Source: Halanaerobiales bacterium | Lineage (GTDB): Bacteria > Bacillota > Halanaerobiia > Halanaerobiales > DTU029 | DNA length: 57,959 nt | Direction: 5' to 3' | Assembly (NCBI GenBank): GCA_022360715.1 | Contig: JAKSCG010000053.1 | Span: 1-57,959, forward strand | In this document: piece by piece, positions 52,402 through 57,959 of the stretch | How the letters are laid out: the number at the start of each line of letters is the position of its first letter | Position numbering within the stretch: position 1 is the first letter of the stretch | Made by a program: the position numbers and the translations under genes | Notes under the pieces: model-generated | What the model saw: the letters and a program-made list of their open reading frames with translations, nothing else | Database searches by the model: none | Told to the model about the DNA's origin: nothing

Positions 52402-53358
52402 CTACTTCCTTAACTTGGGATCTAAGGCATCAGAAAGGCCGTCACCGATTAAGTGAAAAGCCAGGATGGTAATAACCAGCATTAAACAGGGGAAAAACAA
52501 TTCATGGGGATAGAACATCAATCTTTGCTGCCCGGCCGATGCTAAAGCACCCCAACTGGTTTGCGGCGGTCTGATCCCTAACCCGATATAGCTGAGAAAG
52601 GCTTCACCGAAAATAAAGCCCGGTACAGACATTGTGATTGTGACCATAATAATTCCGAGTGTATTTGGAAGGAGGTGTCTTAAAATGATCCTTTTCGGAT
52701 CTGCCCCCAGGGCTGTTGCCGCCTGGATAAAATCCTGTTGTCTGATTTGCAGAACCTGTCCTCTAACCATCCGGGTGGTACCAACCCATGAAGTAAGACT
52801 CATTGCAAATACTAAGGAAAAGACACTACGACCCATTACGACGGCCAGTATTACCACGATAATTAAATAGGGCAAATTACCAATAAATTCGCAGACCCTC
52901 ATGATCAAATTATCGACCCATCCCCCTTTTAAACCGGCAATTGTCCCTAATGATGAACCGATAATAAACATAACAAATGTACAACAAAAGCCAATTAAGA
53001 TCGAAATCCTTCCTCCGACACATACCCGAGTAAATAAATCTCGCCCCATATCATCTGTACCAAACCAGTATTGACTGTTAGGACCCAGCTTTTTCACCGA
53101 AGAATCCATATATTGATAATCTTTACCGGAGATTATCGGGCCGAGTATAATCGTTAAAACTACTAAAGTTAAAATAATTAAACCTAATAAGGCCATTTTA
53201 TTCTTTCTAAACCTTCTCCAAACATCAGCCCAATAAGTGATTGAGGGTTGATTTTTCTGTTCAGAAGACAAACCTGCCGTACCGACTCTTGTGAACAGAT
53301 CATCACTGAGCACTTCACTATTTTCCAATCTCTCCAGCTTACCTTTTAAGTTACTCAT
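52402..53358 (-). CDS. oppC: oligopeptide ABC transporter permease C
   Basis: 318 residues. Cytosolic N-terminal helix with WADVWRRFRKNKMALLGLI typical of OppC, six membrane segments, GTDDMGRDLFTRV and the EAA-type loop FIQAATALGADPKRIILRHL. ATG with GAGGTG upstream, 40 bases after oppB. Confidence 0.95.
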   Translation of the reverse strand: MSNLKGKLERLENSEVLSDDLFTRVGTAGLSSEQKNQPSITYWADVWRRFRKNKMALLGLIILTLVVLTIILGPIISGKDYQYMDSSVKKLGPNSQYWFGTDDMGRDLFTRVCVGGRISILIGFCCTFVMFIIGSSLGTIAGLKGGWVDNLIMRVCEFIGNLPYLIIVVILAVVMGRSVFSLVFAMSLTSWVGTTRMVRGQVLQIRQQDFIQAATALGADPKRIILRHLLPNTLGIIMVTITMSVPGFIFGEAFLSYIGLGIRPPQTSWGALASAGQQRLMFYPHELFFPCLMLVITILAFHLIGDGLSDALDPKLRK

Positions 53359-53397
53359 GCCATTAGCTCACCTCATTATTCTTTTTTTAAAAAGAGC

Positions 53398-54333
53398 TTA
53401 CTGCTCCGACTTGGCAATTCTAATCCTGGGGTCAACAATACCATATAAAATATCGACAACTATTAATGAGAGCACATACAGTATTGCATAAAAAATAGTA
53501 AGACCGATGATCATCGTGTGGTCTTTATCGGAAACGGCTTTAACATAGTAAGCCCCAAGTCCCGGAATGGAAAACATACTCTCCAGGATAAAAGAACCGG
53601 CAAATATTCCGGCAATGGCCGGACCAATCATCGTAACAATCGGAATCATCGAATTCCGCAAGATATGCTTTCGAACGATCCTCCTCTTTTTACAACCCTT
53701 GGCCTGGGCGGTAAGGATGAAATCCTCCCCAATGACGGAAAGTGTACTACTTCTCATATATTTGGTATAGCTGGCAATACCCCCGATTGCATAGGCAGCT
53801 ACCGGTAAAATATAATGTCTTAATTCTCCCCATCCACTTACCGGGGCTAATCTCCATCTAAAGGCAATAAAGTATTGAAGCAATGCCGCAAAGACGAAAC
53901 TGGGAACACAGATGGCCAGCACAACACAAACCCTAATGATGTGGTCACCGAACTTCTCCCGATTAAGTGCTGAGACTAAGCCCAGGCCGATACCAATACT
54001 AATTTGCAGGGATAAAGCAATTATACCTATTTTCGCTGAAATTAAGGCATTATCTCTGATCACGTCATTGGCCGATTTACCGGTATAGATAATGGATTCC
54101 CCAAAATCCCCGGTAGTGACCAGATTTTTCATATACATTAAATATCGTTCAACTACCGGTTTATCAAGACCATATTTGCTCCGGATCACTTGCTGTGCTT
54201 TTTCCGGCATCTGTTCAACCTTAGCGGCAATCGGGTCTCCAGGCGCACCGGCTATTATAAAAAATGTTGCGGTAATAATTAAAAATAAAGTAATCAACCC
54301 ATAAAAAGTCCTGCGGATAATGAATTTAAACAT
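53398..54333 (-). CDS. oppB: oligopeptide ABC transporter permease B
   Basis: 311 residues. FIIRRTFYGLITLFLIITAT start, GAPGDPI, KYGLDKPVVERYLMYM, six helices and the EAA-like loop YIKYMRSS-type sequence ILTAQAKGCKKRRIVRKHIL. The ATG at 54333 lies 6 bases after GGAGGT. First transporter gene, about 80 bases after the amidohydrolase gene. Confidence 0.95.
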   Translation of the reverse strand: MFKFIIRRTFYGLITLFLIITATFFIIAGAPGDPIAAKVEQMPEKAQQVIRSKYGLDKPVVERYLMYMKNLVTTGDFGESIIYTGKSANDVIRDNALISAKIGIIALSLQISIGIGLGLVSALNREKFGDHIIRVCVVLAICVPSFVFAALLQYFIAFRWRLAPVSGWGELRHYILPVAAYAIGGIASYTKYMRSSTLSVIGEDFILTAQAKGCKKRRIVRKHILRNSMIPIVTMIGPAIAGIFAGSFILESMFSIPGLGAYYVKAVSDKDHTMIIGLTIFYAILYVLSLIVVDILYGIVDPRIRIAKSEQ

Positions 54334-54411
54334 AGTTATACCTCCTAACAATCTTAGATTTTAGGGTTAAGCAACCAGTAAGAGAATTTTATAGGAAATT
54401 AATTAAAAAAA

Positions 54412-55566
54412 TTAGGCGGAATAAACAATCTTACCGTCGATCAAAGCAGCTATTACCTCAGCCTTTGTATCATAAGCGGGCAAACCTTTAAATAACACGA
54501 TATCAGCATCTTTACCCACTTCCAATGAACCTACTCGATCAGCTACACCGATAATCTCAGCGGCATTAATTGTGATCATTCGGAGCACCCTTTCCACAGC
54601 ACAGCCGGCTCTTACTGCTTCACCTGCATGGTGTAACAGGCTATCAATGCTTAAGATCGGGGCATCGGTAATTAGTGAAACCAGTACACCCCTTCGGTCT
54701 AACTCCACTACACTTTCAATATCAATTAACCTGGCCTCACCGAGGCTTTTCATTGAGCCGATCGGTCCAAATACAATTTTACAACCGCTCTCTACAATTT
54801 CTTCCAGATACTCACTTGCTCCCCAGGCATGATCAAGGGTAAAGTCTAGCCCAAATTCCCGGGCAATCTCTATCGCTGTTAGCATATCAAATTGGGTACA
54901 GTGGATTTTAAGGGGTATCTCCTTCTTTAATACCGGGATTACCGCTTCCAGTTCTCGATCATATGCCGGTAATTCCTCGTTTTCTCGCTGGGCCTGTTCT
55001 TTTTTTTCCAGATACTCTTTGGCCCTGCTTAGTAGGTCTTTTATCATCACCGGGATCGACATCCTGGTTGATGGTTGCTGATTTCTTTTGCCATATACCC
55101 TCTTCGGATTTCCTCCTAACGCCACCTTCAGGGCAATCGGGTTTTTGATACACATCTCAAAGATGTTTTTTCCGTATGTTTTGGCGGCAAAGGCCCATCC
55201 GGCTACCACATTTCCGCTGCCCGGAGTAATAGCAACAGTAGTTATCCCATTTTGATAGGCATATGCAAAATCCGGTGATCCAGGGTCAATACCGTAAATC
55301 GCTTGTAGATCAGGTGTGATATTATTGGTCATTTCGTTTAAGTCATCAGTATGGGTCGGCTGGGAAAAATTCATTCCGCCAATGTGGGTATGGGCATCAA
55401 CCAGACCCGGTAAGGCAATTAAACCATCTGCCCTCAATACCTCGGCCTTTTTTTCTTCGATCCCTTGCCCGATTTTAATTATTTTATTGTTTTCAATCAG
55501 GATATCGCCTTGTTCAATTGCCGGAGCAACCATTGAGTAAATTTTAGCATTTTTTATTAACAACAT
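54412..55566 (-). CDS. amidohydrolase (COG1228-like), catalytically complete
   Basis: 384 residues of the metal-dependent amidohydrolase superfamily. Metal and catalytic residues are all present: HxH in LVDAHTHIGG (His59/His61), His in LKIHCTQFDML (about 223), His in LDHAWGASE (about 245) and the Asp in SLITDAP (about 303), with a C-terminal GSLEVGKDADIVLFKG. Relatives include dipeptidases such as isoaspartyl or X-Pro types and imidazolonepropionase-like enzymes. It overlaps its inactive-looking paralogue upstream by 1 base and precedes an Opp transporter, which suggests hydrolysis of an imported peptide-like amide. Substrate not identifiable. Confidence 0.88.
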   Translation of the reverse strand: MLLIKNAKIYSMVAPAIEQGDILIENNKIIKIGQGIEEKKAEVLRADGLIALPGLVDAHTHIGGMNFSQPTHTDDLNEMTNNITPDLQAIYGIDPGSPDFAYAYQNGITTVAITPGSGNVVAGWAFAAKTYGKNIFEMCIKNPIALKVALGGNPKRVYGKRNQQPSTRMSIPVMIKDLLSRAKEYLEKKEQAQRENEELPAYDRELEAVIPVLKKEIPLKIHCTQFDMLTAIEIAREFGLDFTLDHAWGASEYLEEIVESGCKIVFGPIGSMKSLGEARLIDIESVVELDRRGVLVSLITDAPILSIDSLLHHAGEAVRAGCAVERVLRMITINAAEIIGVADRVGSLEVGKDADIVLFKGLPAYDTKAEVIAALIDGKIVYSA

Positions 55567-56708
55567 CAGCTATCTCCACCTTTTTGCTCAATCAATTTTC
55601 CGGCGATTATTGTATGAGAAACCTTAGCAAAATAAGATTTTATTGGGTTTTTGGTATAGATTACCAAGTCAGCTTCTTTGCCTACTTCAACTGTGCCGAG
55701 CCGATCTTCCAGGCCCAGCATTCTGGCCGGATTTATTGTCATCATTTTAAGGACCTCTTCACTGGCTACCCCTGATTTATATAATTCAATCGCATTCCAG
55801 ATATATTTAACCTTTCCGACAGGACCAGATTCACCTGAAAGTGTAATACTGACCGGTATTCCCTCTTCCTGTAGTTGAGCTAGCCGATATAAGTCGGTAT
55901 TATTATAATTTTTGGCCGTTAAAAAGACCAGTTCACCAATCACCACCCCCGCTTCCATTTTCTTGATTGATTCCAGACAACGATCAGCTTGATAGGCTCC
56001 GCATATCACCAGTCTGATCTTATATTGTTTTAGCAGATTGAGCAGTGCTGCTATTTCCACACTCTTATTTGCGGTAATAAATAACGGTATTTCCTGCTTT
56101 AGTATTTTTTTAACGATACTCTTTTTTTCGTCATCAGCACAATCTCCGCCGCGCTCTAATTCCCCTTGGGCTTCTGCTAAAGTTTCATTAAGCACCTTAA
56201 AAATCCCCATCCTGGTTTGTGGTGCTTGATCCCGCTTACCGTAAGTCTGCTTAACAAGATTACTGACCGAACCTTTTACCCCCACCGGTTCTTTTATTAG
56301 CATCTTAGCTGAATTTAACCCCCAAGTTTTATAAGCGGCCATTTGTCCGCCGAGCACATTGGTATTACCGGGTGATGCCCCGATGGTTGTAATCCCTACT
56401 TGATGAAGCCCTTCAAACATAACTTCACTGTGATTAAATGCATATTTTATTTTGAGATCAGGGGTTACCGGATGGGCGGTTTCATTTTGATCATTAATAG
56501 TAAAGGTTTTATCGATACAGCCAATACTACTGACCGGATCAATAAATCCGGGAAAAACTTCCTGATTACTGGCATCAATCACCTCACAACCGTTATATTT
56601 CAGGTCCTGGCCAATTTTTACAATGATTCCTTGCTTAATTAAAATATCATAGTTTTTCTTTATGTAACCGGTCCCAACATGAATGATAGCATTTTTAATG
56701 ACAAGCAT
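55566..56708 (-). CDS. amidohydrolase-like protein lacking metal ligands (probable pseudoenzyme)
   Basis: 380 residues, an end-to-end paralogue of the neighbour at 54412-55566: the same PGNTNVLGGQMAAYK and KQTYGKRDQAPQTRMGI stretches and the same C-terminal GTVEVGKEADLVIYT. Yet every metal or catalytic position is replaced: HxH becomes GFIDPVSSIG, the first barrel His becomes LFITANKSVEI, the second becomes LVICGAYQAD and the Asp becomes SITLSGE. The reading frame is intact and well expressed-looking (GGGGGG SD, first gene of the operon), so it is not a decaying gene. A regulatory or structural partner of the active paralogue is the simplest reading. Confidence 0.85.
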   Translation of the reverse strand: MLVIKNAIIHVGTGYIKKNYDILIKQGIIVKIGQDLKYNGCEVIDASNQEVFPGFIDPVSSIGCIDKTFTINDQNETAHPVTPDLKIKYAFNHSEVMFEGLHQVGITTIGASPGNTNVLGGQMAAYKTWGLNSAKMLIKEPVGVKGSVSNLVKQTYGKRDQAPQTRMGIFKVLNETLAEAQGELERGGDCADDEKKSIVKKILKQEIPLFITANKSVEIAALLNLLKQYKIRLVICGAYQADRCLESIKKMEAGVVIGELVFLTAKNYNNTDLYRLAQLQEEGIPVSITLSGESGPVGKVKYIWNAIELYKSGVASEEVLKMMTINPARMLGLEDRLGTVEVGKEADLVIYTKNPIKSYFAKVSHTIIAGKLIEQKGGDS

Positions 56709-56752
56709 CTTTATCCCCCCTTAACTATTCCAACTCTTGGTTGTATATCAGG

Positions 56753-56763
56753 TGGTATTACCA
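56753..56763. promoter_or_regulatory. FadR-type GntR operator TGGTATTACCA
   Basis: TGGT-ATT-ACCA is a perfect palindrome matching the FadR-subfamily half-site pattern (TGGTnnnACCA). It lies 45 bases upstream of the amidohydrolase operon and 75 bases after the GntR gene, which points to regulation by that protein. Confidence 0.6.
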
Positions 56764-56837
56764 GAAAGCACTTATTTAACTGTTGGCAAGTTATGTTATG
56801 GTATGATTAGTTTAATCAAAAAAAAGATTTTGGCTGA

Positions 56838-57518
56838 TTACTTAATAGCCCCGTCTATTATGTTAATGTGTTCAATCATCAGCTCCTTTGCTTTTTGCGA
56901 ATCCCTCTTTTTAATCGCTTCAACTAATTTTTTGGAAACCTGCAGGGATTGATTTCTTGTTTCTTTCGAACATTCAACTATTTTATTGGTCTCTTTGTGT
57001 AATAATTCACCAAATATCTTCATCAGTATATTCATTAAAGGGTTATGGGTAGCTTTAGCAATCATCAAATGGAACTCCAGGTCCTTTAAAACAAAACCTC
57101 TTACTGTATCGGTTTTCTCCATGTTATGGTAACATGTTATGATCTTTTGCACTTCTTCCTCGGTAGCTCTCAATGTTGCAATTCTAGCAAACTCTCCCTC
57201 CATCATTATCCGGACTTCCATCACCGAAGTTAACGAAAAGTCTGATATTTTCGAAAAAAGCGAACTAATTTCATCATATTTTTTGGCGTTTTGAGTGACA
57301 AAGGCCCCTTTTCCCTGAAGAACTTCCAGATATCCTGAAAAAGAAAGGGCATGGATTGCTTCCCTAATTGAGGTGCGACTTACTCCCAACATTTCAGACA
57401 GTTGCCGTTCCGAGGGTAATTTTTCACCGGGTTTAAGCTCGCCGTCTCCGATCTTTTTTTTAATTTGTCTAATAATATTATCTGAAGTTGATTCCCTGGT
57501 TATATTTTCAAAATGCAC
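56838..57518 (-). CDS. FadR-subfamily GntR transcriptional regulator
   Basis: 226 residues. N-terminal GntR winged helix (IIRQIKKKIGDGELKPGEKL, PSERQLSEMLGVSRTSIREA, LQGKGAFVTQ) and the all-helical FCD effector domain (VMEVRIMMEGEFARIATLRA, DLEFHLMIAKATHNPLM, AIKKRDSQKAKELMIEHI) with metal-binding Asp and His residues. GTG start with GGTGAGAGAG upstream. First gene before the amidohydrolase/opp operon, same strand. Ligand probably a carboxylate or peptide-derived acid, as is usual for FCD domains. Confidence 0.93.
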   Translation of the reverse strand: MHFENITRESTSDNIIRQIKKKIGDGELKPGEKLPSERQLSEMLGVSRTSIREAIHALSFSGYLEVLQGKGAFVTQNAKKYDEISSLFSKISDFSLTSVMEVRIMMEGEFARIATLRATEEEVQKIITCYHNMEKTDTVRGFVLKDLEFHLMIAKATHNPLMNILMKIFGELLHKETNKIVECSKETRNQSLQVSKKLVEAIKKRDSQKAKELMIEHINIIDGAIK

Positions 57519-57577
57519 AATACTCTCTCACCTACTATTAAGGATTTTAAAAATTATTACAGGGTTAACACAAAATT

Positions 57578-57606
57578 ATTATATTAAAGACTAAAACAAT
57601 TGTCAA
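57578..57606 (-). promoter_or_regulatory. consensus sigma-A promoter of the gntR gene
   Basis: Minus strand TTGACA (57606-57601), 17-base spacer, TATAAT (57583-57578), 60 bases before the GTG. The rest of 57519-57755 holds no gene that I can support. Confidence 0.85.
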
Positions 57607-57755
57607 GACTGATTTTATAAGGTTCTTATAAGCTGAGGGCAAACCCATTCTTTAATTGATTAATCCGTTTAAGAAATAGTGCATAATGCAAAGTTATACC
57701 CACTGGTGTCGACCATTATCAGAATCAGCATTTGGGGAAAGGTCTTTCGTGTCTT

Positions 57756-57959
57756 TATTCAATCCTTATTATACTGGATCTTTCTCTTAAGTTAGAAGAA
57801 AATTTATTTTTGAACGATTCGTTCGGATGTTTCAATCCTTATTATACTGGATCTTTCTCTTAAGTGTTACTCTTCCGGAAATACTTCCGGGTTTTGCTGT
57901 GTTTCAATCCTTATTATACTGGATCTTTCTCTTAAGTTGAGTTTCGTCGGTAGTGCCAA
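57756..57959 (-). CRISPR. CRISPR array, leader-distal end (runs off the window)
   Basis: Three 36-base repeats at 57756-57791, 57829-57864 and 57901-57936, plus-strand form starting GTTTCAATCC and ending CTCTTAAG; spacers of 37 and 36 bases and a third cut by the window edge. Read on the minus strand each repeat ends in ATTGAAAC, the usual 5' handle of type I-B/III crRNAs, so transcription is probably leftward with the leader beyond the right edge. The repeat at 57756 has its last two handle bases changed, as expected for a leader-distal terminal repeat. No cas gene is in the window. Spacers do not match anything else I can see here. Confidence 0.93.

Noticed and set aside
55566-56708. Calling the ligand-less amidohydrolase a pseudogene
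   Set aside because: The frame is intact over full length with a strong SD and coupled downstream gene; loss of residues is selective to the active site.

Overview
This window looks like a chromosomal segment of an anaerobic, fermentative, endospore-forming Bacillota with two membranes (Halanaerobiales-like or a similar diderm clostridial lineage). Operon order is firmicute-like (gatCAB with ligA and pcrA, the hisZGDBHAF-IE operon). TTG and GTG starts behind strong Shine-Dalgarno (SD) sequences are frequent. There are two CotF-like spore coat proteins and recurrent sigma-H-type promoters. The diderm signs are two small beta-barrel proteins with a signal peptide and a C-terminal Phe, and two ABC substrate-binding proteins that carry cleavable signal peptides without a lipobox. 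The organism assignment is inference; base composition by eye is in the low 40s percent GC.

Layout. 1-1.6 kb: two paralogous outer-membrane barrel genes, with a decayed gatB 3' tail between them. 1.7-9.3 kb: pcrA, ligA, gatC, gatA, gatB (minus strand). 9.3-14.1 kb: a GIY-YIG-like protein, a membrane protein, a CotF-like pair, a P1-family peptidase, a patatin, an unannotated small ORF and a DUF2007 protein. 14.4-21.1 kb: a complete histidine operon without hisC, with a consensus sigma-A promoter and a palindrome over the start site. 21.2-25.7 kb: an S41 peptidase, an AT-rich gene-free gap, a threonine-synthase-like enzyme divergent from a LysR regulator, and a small membrane protein. 25.7-33.8 kb: a sugar operon made of an ArsR-like regulator, substrate-binding protein, two permeases (one with a probable AUU start), a GH2 and a GH43; it has no ATPase gene. 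33.9-34.8 kb: tRNA-Pro(CGG) and two small orphan genes. 34.8-43.5 kb: an EndoIII-like protein, a COG2509 flavoprotein, a PrsW-like protease, an AprB/AprA-like pair, a nitronate-monooxygenase-like protein, an aminotransferase and a DUF389 membrane protein. 43.5-48.4 kb: an hfs-like [FeFe]-hydrogenase operon (two hydrogenase-type proteins, two [2Fe-2S] proteins, a PP2C phosphatase) behind a consensus promoter and a Rex-type operator. 48.6-57.5 kb: a GntR-controlled operon with two amidohydrolase paralogues (one lacking its metal ligands) and a complete oligopeptide ABC transporter. 57.76 kb to the edge: the leader-distal end of a CRISPR array transcribed leftward.

The most distinctive signal is a promoter motif, AGGAWWW-N14-GAATAT, that recurs upstream of at least six genes (plus one near-match) with an invariant 14-base gap. 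It matches the known sigma-H consensus and here precedes outer-membrane, sugar-uptake, regulator, flavoprotein and aminotransferase genes. Other points of interest are the gatB-tail footprint of a tandem outer-membrane gene duplication, the AUU start, the Rex site, a terminator whose 3' arm is the SD of the DUF389 gene, and the enzyme/pseudoenzyme amidohydrolase pair.
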